NCBI GenBank assembly: GCA_023250955.1
Contig: JAHEZQ010000017.1
Location: forward strand, 1 to 64,000
DNA: 64,000 nt
Direction: 5' to 3'
Origin: Melioribacter sp.
GTDB taxonomy: Bacteria > Bacteroidota > Ignavibacteria > Ignavibacteriales > Melioribacteraceae
Notes under the pieces: generated by a model
Databases searched by the model: none
The model's input: the letters and a program-made list of their open reading frames with translations, nothing else
Told to the model about the DNA's origin: nothing
Part shown: positions 18,050-25,918 of the stretch, piece after piece
Layout of the letters: each line of letters starts with the position of its first letter
How positions within the stretch are numbered: position 1 is the stretch's first letter
Position numbers and translations under genes: made by a program

Positions 18050-19027
18050 TTAGATTTTGCCTCCTTGTTCAACAGTTATTACTACTTTTCCTTTTGCATG
18101 TTTTTCTCCAAGATACCGGAGAGCTTCAGCTGTCTTGCTTAAAGGAAAACGTCTATCAATCACAGGTACGACTTTGCCCGTTTCCAGAAGTTCTTTGAGA
18201 ATAACCAAATCTTTTTGGCTTCGTTTCGCCGCAACGCCTCCTATTTTCCTGCCGCCTTTTTCCGACAGCCACCACCCGAAGAGCATTGGCTGAAATATTT
18301 GAGCCATCGTTCCCCCGGCCATAATATAAATACCATTAGGAGTTAAGGCACGCTTATAATCTGAAAGCGGATGATAACCGTTAGCTGCAAAAATTACATC
18401 ATAAAGCTTTCCGCTCTTTGTGAAATTTTCTTTAGTGTAATCAATAACATGGTCTGCACCAATCGAGCGCGCCTGATCCAAATTTCCCGTGCTGCATACT
18501 GCTGTAACTTCGGCGCCAAAATATTTTGCGATCTGCACAGCAAACGTTCCCACACCGCCGGAAGCACCATTGATCAAAACTTTTTGACCCGGCTGAACTT
18601 TTCCTTCATCGCGTAAACCTTGCAATGCGGTGGATCCCGCCATTGGTACGGCTGCTGCTTGCTCGAACGATAGGTTGGACGGTTTCAATGCCAATAAATT
18701 TTCAGCGGCACAAGCATACTCCGCAAGACTGCCGCGTATCATACCGAATACATCATCACCCGGTTTAAATTGTTTTGCGTTTTTGCCAACCGCTTCAATA
18801 CGACCGGATACATCGGCACCGAGTCTTTGGAATTTGGGTTTGAAAAATCCTCCACTCATAAAGCGAATTAAAAATATATCGGCAGTTAGGTAATGCCAAT
18901 CATATGCATTTACAGATGCCGCATAAATTTTTATAAGTACTTCATCATCTTTTGGAGAAGGTTTTTCTACTTCCTTAAATTCAATTACATCGGGTGATCC
19001 GTATTTTGTATATACAATTGCTTTCAT
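18050..19027 (-). CDS. NAD(P)-dependent alcohol dehydrogenase / quinone oxidoreductase-like (MDR)
   Basis: A 325-residue medium-chain reductase. The N-terminal GroES-like domain has PKDDEVLIKIYAASVNAYDW and LGADVSGRIEAVGKNA. The Rossmann domain starts VLINGASGGVGTFAVQIAK, the NADP-binding fingerprint. Catalytic-zinc ligands of classical alcohol dehydrogenases are absent, so a zinc-independent quinone or enone reductase is more likely. GTGGAG precedes the ATG. It is one of the larger genes in the array-like region. Confidence 0.85.
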   Translation of the reverse strand: MKAIVYTKYGSPDVIEFKEVEKPSPKDDEVLIKIYAASVNAYDWHYLTADIFLIRFMSGGFFKPKFQRLGADVSGRIEAVGKNAKQFKPGDDVFGMIRGSLAEYACAAENLLALKPSNLSFEQAAAVPMAGSTALQGLRDEGKVQPGQKVLINGASGGVGTFAVQIAKYFGAEVTAVCSTGNLDQARSIGADHVIDYTKENFTKSGKLYDVIFAANGYHPLSDYKRALTPNGIYIMAGGTMAQIFQPMLFGWWLSEKGGRKIGGVAAKRSQKDLVILKELLETGKVVPVIDRRFPLSKTAEALRYLGEKHAKGKVVITVEQGGKI

Positions 19028-19081
19028 AATTCTCCACGAAATAAATTTGCGAAAACAACGGTTGGTTATACCGTTTTTTTA

Positions 19082-19621
19082 CTACAGACCAGTAATTTTA
19101 TAAGTTGCAATTACCATAAGCTGACACAAAATACTTATGGAAAAGAAATAACCATTATACTTTAAATCTATTTTTAGTTTATAGCTCGCTCTTATAACAA
19201 TTAGAAGCAATATTATAAGAACAATTATTCCTACTGTATATGTACCGAGTCCCATAATTGAAGATATTCTTGCTTCATCTTGTTTACTGAACCCTCCAAA
19301 GACAAGAGAAAAAAAACGGAGTACAAATTGGAAGAATAAAACGGGGTAGGCATACATTGTTGAATATTTTTCTAAAATTAACAGAGAGGCCACAGCCAAC
19401 AATATCGTAAATGCAGGTCCACCAATACTTACGTATAAATTATGGCTTTCATTTAAATAATGTCCATTTCTAGGCCAAACAAAGTTTAGACTATATATCA
19501 TATCATTACCTAGAATCTCTCCTATTATCCAATGACCAAATTCGTGAAAAAGATAGGAGATATAAGCAATAGGAATAAATAATAAATAAAGTCTAACTAA
19601 ATTTTTTTTATCAACATTCAT
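19082..19621 (-). CDS. M50-like membrane metalloprotease candidate
   Basis: A 179-residue membrane protein. The first helix ends with LFHEFGHWIIGE, an HExxH zinc-binding motif inside the membrane region as in site-2-type proteases. About five further hydrophobic segments follow, and GGPAFTILLA near residue 75 resembles the second M50 region. A clear NPDG-type second metal motif is not seen, so activity is uncertain. I use ATG 19621 because the longer frame from 19663 begins inside the attC-like site. The start lies 16 bases after the likely recombination point, which suits a cassette gene. Confidence 0.65.
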   Translation of the reverse strand: MNVDKKNLVRLYLLFIPIAYISYLFHEFGHWIIGEILGNDMIYSLNFVWPRNGHYLNESHNLYVSIGGPAFTILLAVASLLILEKYSTMYAYPVLFFQFVLRFFSLVFGGFSKQDEARISSIMGLGTYTVGIIVLIILLLIVIRASYKLKIDLKYNGYFFSISILCQLMVIATYKITGL

Positions 19622-19636
19622 AACTTTACTATGTTT

Positions 19637-19832
19637 TATTAACGGTATACTGGCGTTGTCCAAAACGCGCCGCCCATAACAGCAAAAACGGAATTATCAA
19701 TGCAATTTTATTTTTTAAAATCAGTTTTGTATTACAATCACACTTTTAATAACAACTTACTCTGAAAAACCAAACCCGAAAACTCGTTACGACCGATTCG
19801 AAGAAGCGGTCGGGCTGAGATGCTGGTTATAT
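19637..19832 (-). repeat. attC-like integron recombination site (variant ends)
   Basis: On the minus strand it begins ATATAAC (19826-19832) and ends GTTAATA (19637-19643). The interior, about 19665-19825, is closely similar to the attC-like site at 22932-23119, including CTCAGCCCGACC, an internal hairpin GACCGATTC/GAAGCGGTC and the GGGCGGCG block. The end boxes depart from RYYYAAC/GTTRRRY. It lies between the phosphatase stop and the M50-like start. Confidence 0.65.
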
Positions 19833-19838
19833 GCAATT

Positions 19839-21047
19839 CTATTTTATTAATAATAACTTTTTAGTTGAAATAAAATTTCCAGCAGTTAACCTATAATAGT
19901 ATACTCCACTTGCAAACCTAGAAGCATTCCATTCATTTTTGTAAGTACCCGCTAGTAATTCCTGGTCGACTAGTTGGACTACTTCTTGACCAAGTGTATT
20001 ATATATTTTTAATGTTACATAAGCTGTTTTGGGAAGTGAAAATCTTATGATTGTATTTGGGTTGAATGGATTAGGATAATTCTGTTCAAGATGTATCATA
20101 TTGCTTGATACTTTATCCAGTGTTTCTGAATTTACTGAAGTCATAATTTCCATTATAGTTTTGCCAGTGGCATATGGAGTTGGAAAATTTAGAAGAGATC
20201 CTATTGTTGGTGTGATATCTATGATTGAACGCCGAGTTGATGTATGAACTCCCTTCGGCATACCTAAACCAACACCTAGAAACATGACATGCTGGCATCC
20301 AAAGCAATTATCACCGTGGCTTTTGAATCCATCTTGAATATTGTCGAGATGTCTGCCATGATCATTAGTTACCAATAAGGTAGTTGTATTTTGATAGACT
20401 GGATCGCTTTGTACGAAATCCCAAATCATCCCAACAATACTGTCGGCTATCATAATTGATTGTGTATAAGCAGACCAACCTCTTGCTGGGGATGAATCCA
20501 CATCAGACAGATAGATCACCGTAAGCTCCGGATGATACGTTTGAAGCTTCGATTTTGCATTTTGCCATACGTCCAAATCCGTTGTTCCCTGAAGAACATA
20601 CCACGGCCAGTACTCAGGTCCGTAACCATTATAGAAACTTTGTATCCATGGAGTTGTCAACATCTTCATAATATACATTGCGTGAGTTGAATCAACTCCT
20701 CTATTCTTTCGAAAATACTCCCATAAAGTTGGGACAGTTGCATATTGGTTAGCAACACCGTTTACAAACGTATTTTGAGGTGTTGACCAAGAGCCGCACC
20801 ATATTGCAGGAATGGCACGGTTAGTAAATGTAATACTATCATTAAGCATTGCGTCAACTACCACACCTTGCTGTGACAGTTGGTTCATGTGAGGTACATA
20901 TCTTAAAAGCGGGTCACCAAGTGTTTCAGAGTACCGAGCCCCATCTATAATCACCATAATAACATGGTTATCTCTTTGCGCAAATATATTAACAGTGGAA
21001 ATACTAACAATTAGAGTAATAAAAATGAACTTGTTTATCGCAGTCAT
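19839..21047 (-). CDS. Exported alkaline phosphatase superfamily protein with T9SS sorting domain
   Basis: A 402-residue protein. A signal peptide covers about residues 1-23. The phosphatase/nucleotide pyrophosphatase core has VIMVIIDGARYSE at the metal and nucleophile region, with serine or threonine shortly after; VIYLSDVDSSPA and LLVTNDHGRH carry metal ligands. The last 85 residues form a type IX secretion type A sorting domain: LEQNYPNPFNPNTIIRFSLP ... IYNTLGQEV ... ASGVYYYRL. It should be exported and cell-surface or released. GGAG precedes the ATG. It lies alone between two attC-like sites, as a single-gene cassette would. Confidence 0.88.
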   Translation of the reverse strand: MTAINKFIFITLIVSISTVNIFAQRDNHVIMVIIDGARYSETLGDPLLRYVPHMNQLSQQGVVVDAMLNDSITFTNRAIPAIWCGSWSTPQNTFVNGVANQYATVPTLWEYFRKNRGVDSTHAMYIMKMLTTPWIQSFYNGYGPEYWPWYVLQGTTDLDVWQNAKSKLQTYHPELTVIYLSDVDSSPARGWSAYTQSIMIADSIVGMIWDFVQSDPVYQNTTTLLVTNDHGRHLDNIQDGFKSHGDNCFGCQHVMFLGVGLGMPKGVHTSTRRSIIDITPTIGSLLNFPTPYATGKTIMEIMTSVNSETLDKVSSNMIHLEQNYPNPFNPNTIIRFSLPKTAYVTLKIYNTLGQEVVQLVDQELLAGTYKNEWNASRFASGVYYYRLTAGNFISTKKLLLIK

Positions 21048-21073
21048 TTTTTCTCCAGCATTTTAATTATGTT

Positions 21074-21234
21074 GCATAACGCAGTTGCGTTTAAGCGGAC
21101 GCCAAAAGGTGTACGCTACAAATACAACGACCGATTGTTTATGTTTTTTAATTCCTTTCTTATTCTTTTACAACATTGTTCAACTACAAATGCCACAACC
21201 GACTACAGCGTTTCGCTTGAGACGCATGTTGGGC
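21074..21234 (-). repeat. attC-like integron recombination site
   Basis: On the minus strand the site opens with GCCCAAC (21228-21234), matching RYYYAAC, then ATGCGTCTCAAGCG. It closes with CGCTTAAACGCAACTGC and GTTATGC (21074-21080). The two ends are imperfect reverse complements with small bulges, the typical attC folding pattern. It is 161 bp long. It lies directly upstream of the phosphatase gene. Confidence 0.8.
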
Positions 21235-21295
21235 GCATTATTTTGTTGCGTTAAGATGGACTTAAATAATAATCCACACAAATAGCCTTATGATA

Positions 21296-21946
21296 TTAAT
21301 TAAATGATACGCTGAGTTCTACGAATAATTTTGTAGTTGATAATTTCCCTGAATATTTGGGAAAATCTGGATCTTCCTGATCGTCCGCGGACGCATATGC
21401 TAGACCAGCTGCTAAACCCAGTCCCCAATCGTCCCATATCCACCATTCTTTGCCGACTTTTGCTTGTAACGCAAACCCATTACCAGAGTAAGCCTTTGAA
21501 CCATTAACACCAATTTCGAATCCTGAAACTCCAAACGAGGTAGTTATAAAAATATTTACCGGCATAAAATATTTTGTTATTCCAAAGCCAATTAAAAAAT
21601 CACTTACTTGGAAGCTCGAGGTTGCGGAAACAGATTTTCCGTCCATAGTTACAGATGGGTTACTAATAAATCTATTGATCATATCGAATGAAAGAATAAG
21701 ACTTTGTTCTTCTGATAAAGTGACACCTACTTTGAGATCAGCCATATATCCAGCGCCGTTAAATTCCATTTTTTTAAAGATAAAATTGGTTGCGTCTAAT
21801 GTAATAACCCCTGTTGCCGGTCCTCCGGATAAGGACAAATAAAACCCGTCATGCATATGATACCCAAATGGAACATCTGTCACCACTGTCTCTTGAGCAA
21901 ATCCTAAAGATGAAACGAGAACTAATAGAAGTATAATTCTTTTCAT
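21296..21946 (-). CDS. Outer-membrane beta-barrel-like protein
   Basis: A 216-residue protein. A signal peptide spans about residues 1-17 (ending LGFAQ). The mature chain alternates short amphipathic strands with turn glycines (DGFYLSLSGGPATG, FLIGFGITKYF, FGVSGFEIGVNG, ALQAKVGKEWW, GLGLAAGLAYAS) and ends in an aromatic strand VELSVSFN, the pattern of an outer-membrane barrel C-terminus. No specific family was recognised. CAGGAGAAA precedes the ATG. Confidence 0.7.
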   Translation of the reverse strand: MKRIILLLVLVSSLGFAQETVVTDVPFGYHMHDGFYLSLSGGPATGVITLDATNFIFKKMEFNGAGYMADLKVGVTLSEEQSLILSFDMINRFISNPSVTMDGKSVSATSSFQVSDFLIGFGITKYFMPVNIFITTSFGVSGFEIGVNGSKAYSGNGFALQAKVGKEWWIWDDWGLGLAAGLAYASADDQEDPDFPKYSGKLSTTKLFVELSVSFN

Positions 21947-22055
21947 TAAGTTTCTCCTGATACCGTTATAGTATATTGTTACAATTTGTGTGAATTTTGT
22001 TTTTGTAATAAAAGTAACGACTTGTCAGACGCAAATAATAATTTATTTTCAAGTT

Positions 22056-22913
22056 TTACTTTAATGTTGTTTCTTGTTTTTCTGCGCTCTTTAGTGCTGC
22101 AGAAATTAACAACGAGGCCAATGCCCATGAAGGCGCAAACGCCGGCGTTAGCAATAACCAAGCACAAAACTCTTTAGTAGCTTCGAATCTTGTGTATGGA
22201 CCTCTCAACGAAGTCATCGATTGTAACCAACCATATCGCAGCACATTGAAAGCTGACTTAAGCAGGATAAGAGCTGCCGTTAGAATTATACCACTAACGA
22301 TGCAGATAAAAAGCCAAACAAACAACATGGACTTTTGCTCGGGCTCACCAACACCAGACAGTGAGAAACCGAGTCCCATAATGCCAACTACAATAATGGT
22401 TGATACACAACCGCCTGATTTGTCTTCTCCTAGCTTAGTGCTGACAATTAATGCACCCCAGCATAATAAGACCGTGATTGGAATCAAGATGGGTCGTTCG
22501 ACTCCATATGCAATAGCCATAAATACTGGGAATAAACTAAAACCTAGAGCGAAGCCCAAGCGGCTCGACCCTTTCATTGCATTAGCGTAAACACGATTTC
22601 TAATTACTTCTATTCGGTCAGCCTTTAGTGGTGAACCCACATTCGGCCGAAATAATGGTAAACTACAACGAGTTTGATCTCGGAAAACGCGGAGAATTAT
22701 TATCCATGAAAGTATGTATAGAGCGCCGAGTATTAGTAACGGGAGCCACCACCACTTATCGAGCGTAGGCCATGATTCTTTGACCAATACAGTGCCCCAA
22801 ACCACAATATTGAGACTTAGAAGAATTCCAAAAAATGACGCTGCGTTTTGTGCACCGACTTCTAATCCTTGCGAAGTTTTGCCAGCTATTCTGTTTCCCT
22901 CTGTATTAGTCAT
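22056..22913 (-). CDS. Hypothetical multi-pass membrane protein
   Basis: A 285-residue protein with about six or seven hydrophobic segments, for example FFGILLSLNIVVWGTVLV near the N-terminus, LILGALYILSWIIIL, VSTIIVVGIMGLGFSLSGV and a C-terminal pair around 250-275. I do not recognise the family. The start is ATG 22913 with GGAGAG 8 bases upstream; the longer frame to 22964 runs through the attC-like end and is rejected. The gene begins 18 bases after the GTTAGGC core, as expected for a cassette gene. Confidence 0.65.
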   Translation of the reverse strand: MTNTEGNRIAGKTSQGLEVGAQNAASFFGILLSLNIVVWGTVLVKESWPTLDKWWWLPLLILGALYILSWIIILRVFRDQTRCSLPLFRPNVGSPLKADRIEVIRNRVYANAMKGSSRLGFALGFSLFPVFMAIAYGVERPILIPITVLLCWGALIVSTKLGEDKSGGCVSTIIVVGIMGLGFSLSGVGEPEQKSMLFVWLFICIVSGIILTAALILLKSAFNVLRYGWLQSMTSLRGPYTRFEATKEFCAWLLLTPAFAPSWALASLLISAALKSAEKQETTLK

Positions 22914-22931
22914 ATCCAGTTCTCTCCTTTC

Positions 22932-23119
22932 GCCTAACGACGTTGCGTTTAGCCCGCCGCCCAAAACAACAATGCAGCAAATGTTAACGCAACTTTATTT
23001 TTAAAATAAGTTTTGTATTTCAATCACACTTATAAGAACAACCAACTCTGAAAAACCAAACCCAAAAAACTCACTACGACCGATTCGAAGAAGCGGTCGG
23101 GCTGAGACGCGGGTTAGGC
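22932..23119 (-). repeat. attC-like integron recombination site, best copy
   Basis: Minus-strand ends are GCCTAAC (23113-23119) and GTTAGGC (22932-22938), both matching the RYYYAAC/GTTRRRY core boxes and perfect reverse complements of each other. The adjoining arms, CCGCGTCTCAGCCC and GGGCTAAACGCAACGTC, pair imperfectly with bulges, as in attC. The total is 188 bp, longer than most, with an internal hairpin GACCGATTC/GAAGCGGTC. It separates the 198-residue gene from the 285-residue gene. Confidence 0.85.
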
Positions 23120-23125
23120 TTTTAT

Positions 23126-23722
23126 TTATACATCTTTTTTTATATAAATAATTATTAATGCTATAACCATACCCATACATTGGAATGCTAACGATATATA
23201 CCAAATCATATTTTTATAGTCAGTCCATTCATATATAGATTTTTGATTTTCTTTTCTCTGTTCATCAATGATATTGGTCTGTTCAGTAGAAATTGCAAAA
23301 TATTTATCATAATGCGATTGGAATTCTTGATCTGTTTTAAAACTATTTAATTTACTTTTGGCAGAATTATATTCATCGCGATTAATGGCTTTTGAAGCAA
23401 TGGCAGCATTTAAATAAAATAAAGCAGACTCATATCTCATCGCAAACACTCTTGACAATTTATTCTTAATTGTGCTCTTGTTGAGATTTAGCTTAGCCAT
23501 AATATCAATATCATCAATTATATCGTGGAATTTATCATTAAGATTATTAGCTGTTAATAAAATATCATACACAGATTTTTGAGTATCTACAATTTCATTA
23601 TTCTTCTCTTTTAGTTCACTAATTTTATTCTCAAAGAAGAATGGAATAATTACGAATCCTACAGTTGCTATTGTAATTAGTAGCGCAGAAACAATTGTTA
23701 ACCGTTTTTCAATCTTTTTCAT
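23126..23722 (-). CDS. Hypothetical membrane-anchored helical protein
   Basis: A 198-residue protein. Hydrophobic segments fall at about residues 10-30 and 170-193, with a mostly helical, charged extracytoplasmic stretch between (ISELKEKNNEIVDTQK, NLNKSTIKNKLSRVFAMRYESALFYLNAAIAS). The layout resembles a two-helix sensor-like domain, but no signalling domain is attached and no family is recognised. The gene begins 13 bases after a GTTAGGC core and ends 7 bases before the next attC-like site, which is a classic cassette layout. Confidence 0.65.
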   Translation of the reverse strand: MKKIEKRLTIVSALLITIATVGFVIIPFFFENKISELKEKNNEIVDTQKSVYDILLTANNLNDKFHDIIDDIDIMAKLNLNKSTIKNKLSRVFAMRYESALFYLNAAIASKAINRDEYNSAKSKLNSFKTDQEFQSHYDKYFAISTEQTNIIDEQRKENQKSIYEWTDYKNMIWYISLAFQCMGMVIALIIIYIKKDV

Positions 23723-23734
23723 ATTTACTCAAAA

Positions 23735-23760
23735 GCCTAACTATTAATTAACCCGCCAGC
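23735..23760 (-). repeat. Truncated attC-like end (array boundary)
   Basis: On the minus strand GGCGGGTTAATTAATA precedes GTTAGGC (23735-23741), resembling only the right half of the site at 22932-23119. No matching RYYYAAC end was found further upstream, and no integrase gene lies beyond. This looks like the broken edge of the cassette array. Confidence 0.55.
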
Positions 23761-24119
23761 AGACCTCATCTCTTGGAATGATATCTACCAGCATTTATTT
23801 TGTTTTTGTACAATATTCTAAACTTTTTGCGTGATATTATTTCATCTATTTTTTTTATAAAAGTGAAGACCAAAAAAGCGAAATCTATTTTCTTTGTTCT
23901 TAATTATTCAAACAAAGTACCCCAGTTAAGGAATTGATTTGGTACTAAACTCAACTTAGCGTAAAAGGGAATTGTTGTCAAACAGTTTTTTAACCTCACC
24001 CTAAATCCCTCTCCTTAAAAAAAGGAGAGGGACTTAAAAGCTCCCCCTCCTAAAACTGAGGAGGGGGATGGCTTAAATTCTTCCCCTCCTTTTTCTAAGG
24101 AGGGGAACACAAGGGGTGG
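23761..24119. repeat. Gene-free interval with three consecutive G/C-rich hairpins
   Basis: The interval holds no gene. Its right end has three hairpins: CCCTCTCCTT/AAGGAGAGGG (24007-24031), CCCCCTCCT/AGGAGGGGG (24043-24067) and TTCCCCTCCTT/AAGGAGGGGAA (24081-24107), all perfect stems with 5-7 base loops. The last begins 13 bases beyond the cstA stop on the minus strand and could terminate that transcript. The rest is AT-rich with no signal I can name. Confidence 0.7.
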
Positions 24120-25859
24120 TTAGGCAATTACTCTTTTAGTTTTTTTCATAAAAATATTTACTGCTAAAAACACAACGCCAAGCGAAAGCAGAAATAATAA
24201 AGCATCAACTGCAATTAAAATGTAATTGCTTTTCTTAACGTAATCTAAAAACAGAATTACCAAGGAGGTAATAGTTGTTGCTAGCATAAAGAGAGCAGGG
24301 AACAACGCAAAGAAATATTTTTTCCCTTTCAATACCAGCCAGCTTGAAACCGTTATTAATGCAAGCGCGGCAAGAAGCTGATTTGCAGTTCCGAAGATCG
24401 GCCAAAGAACAGAGAATGCATTTGAGTAAGCGAGTATGAACATGAAAATAACGGTCAATAAAGAATTGAACCAATAATTCTTTAAGAATGGTTTTGGATT
24501 CTTAAAAAGAATTACCCACAACTCTTCGAATAAATATCTGTTCAATCTTACAGCCGCATCAAGAGTGGTAATTACAAATCCCTCAACAAGTAAAATCCCA
24601 AATACAGTACCGAGAGAAATTGGAATTCCTAAACCTTGATGGAATAAATTTCCAGCCGCAAGAGAAAATCCTAAAATTGGATTTGATTTAACCAACGGAT
24701 CAGAGGGCCATACGATAGATTTATAATCCACAAAACTCAATCCAACTCCTATTGCAAGAAGAACACAAATGGCAAGAAGTGATTCCAGCAGCATAGAATT
24801 GAAACTTACTTTGCGCGCATCGGTTTCATTTGAAAGTTGTTTGCAAGTCGTTCCTCCGCCTACAAGCGAATGGAATCCTGATATTGCACCGCATGCAATT
24901 GTTATAAACATCATTGGCCAGATCATTCCGAGATTTTGGGCACCTTCAACAAAATTGAAATTAGGAAGCGAGACAACTGCGCCACCGAATCCAACGAACA
25001 ACAAAGACACTGCCATTAAAATAATTCCGCCGTAAAGAATTTGTACGTTTATAAAATCTCTGGGTTGAAGAATAACCCAAACCGGTGTACCGGAAGCAAT
25101 TAAAACATAAAATGAAATTATGATCATCCAATGAAACGGTTGAAGTGAAATCGGGAACTGAATTCCTAGAAGAACAGAAACAATACAGACTGCGGAAGCG
25201 ATTAGGTAAGCATATAATGTTTTTATTTCTTTCTTATGAATTAACCAGCCGAGAAATGGTGCGCATAAAGTTATAAAGATTACAGAAGTAGAAGCGATGC
25301 CGCCGATTCTTCCATAAGTTACTCCATCGGTAGTTACAGTTTTTAAGATCGTATCGGTTCCATCAACACCAAGTTTTGTTAGCGGCCATAGTGATGTTAA
25401 AGAAATTGCAGTTGCACTTAAAAATGATGAGCAAACCAGAAGCAGCATTATAATTGTAAAAGTGATCATCAAATTAAAACCGGTTTTACCGAGTGTAGTT
25501 CTTGCAACTTCTGCAATTGATTTTCCTTTTTCACGCAGGCTGATGAACATCGTTGTAAAATCATGAACTGCACCGAAGAAGATTCCTCCGACCACTACCC
25601 ACATCCAAGCGGGGATAAATCCGTAAAGCACAGCCATTGTAGGCCCAATGATAGGACCGGCGCCGGCTATTGCAGAAAAATGATGAGCAAACACAACGTA
25701 GCGTTTTGTAGGAACATAATCCCGTCCGTCGTTCATTGTAACAGCGGGAGTTGGATTGTTTGGATCTTCACCCAGAGTTTTTGCAATAAACTTTGCGTAA
25801 AATTTACTTGCTAAGAAAAATAAAACTATCGGAATTGCTAAGAAGAATAAGACGTTCAT
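24120..25859 (-). CDS. cstA: Carbon starvation protein A (peptide/pyruvate transporter family)
   Basis: A 579-residue inner-membrane transporter with about 16 hydrophobic segments. The family signature VVFAHHFSAIAGAGPIIGP lies near residues 55-75, and GFHSLVGGGTTCKQL near 330. CstA homologues import peptides or pyruvate when carbon is scarce. The start ATG 25859 is preceded by GAGGCAGAG. It is monocistronic by spacing and lies next to the right edge of the cassette array. Confidence 0.93.
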   Translation of the reverse strand: MNVLFFLAIPIVLFFLASKFYAKFIAKTLGEDPNNPTPAVTMNDGRDYVPTKRYVVFAHHFSAIAGAGPIIGPTMAVLYGFIPAWMWVVVGGIFFGAVHDFTTMFISLREKGKSIAEVARTTLGKTGFNLMITFTIIMLLLVCSSFLSATAISLTSLWPLTKLGVDGTDTILKTVTTDGVTYGRIGGIASTSVIFITLCAPFLGWLIHKKEIKTLYAYLIASAVCIVSVLLGIQFPISLQPFHWMIIISFYVLIASGTPVWVILQPRDFINVQILYGGIILMAVSLLFVGFGGAVVSLPNFNFVEGAQNLGMIWPMMFITIACGAISGFHSLVGGGTTCKQLSNETDARKVSFNSMLLESLLAICVLLAIGVGLSFVDYKSIVWPSDPLVKSNPILGFSLAAGNLFHQGLGIPISLGTVFGILLVEGFVITTLDAAVRLNRYLFEELWVILFKNPKPFLKNYWFNSLLTVIFMFILAYSNAFSVLWPIFGTANQLLAALALITVSSWLVLKGKKYFFALFPALFMLATTITSLVILFLDYVKKSNYILIAVDALLFLLSLGVVFLAVNIFMKKTKRVIA

Positions 25860-25918
25860 CTCTGCCTCTCATGTTTCGTAAAAGATTTTAGGTAATATAA
25901 AAATATTTACTGTGATTC

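Noticed and set aside
19055-19078. Complete attC site between the M50-like and oxidoreductase genes
   Set aside because: Only a TATAACCAACCGTT half is present and it is too short to form both arms; kept as a remnant observation only.
22192-22590. Plus-strand ORF of 132 codons opposite the cassette membrane protein
   Set aside because: It is antisense to a protein with clear hydrophobic helices and a good RBS, and has no RBS or composition support.
24007-24107. CRISPR or tandem gene-like feature in the hairpin cluster
   Set aside because: The three hairpins differ in sequence and loops and no spacer periodicity exists.
16515-25859. Integron integrase (intI) or other tyrosine recombinase
   Set aside because: None of the reading frames on either strand here, nor elsewhere in the window, shows the recombinase catalytic pattern; the array has no visible integrase.
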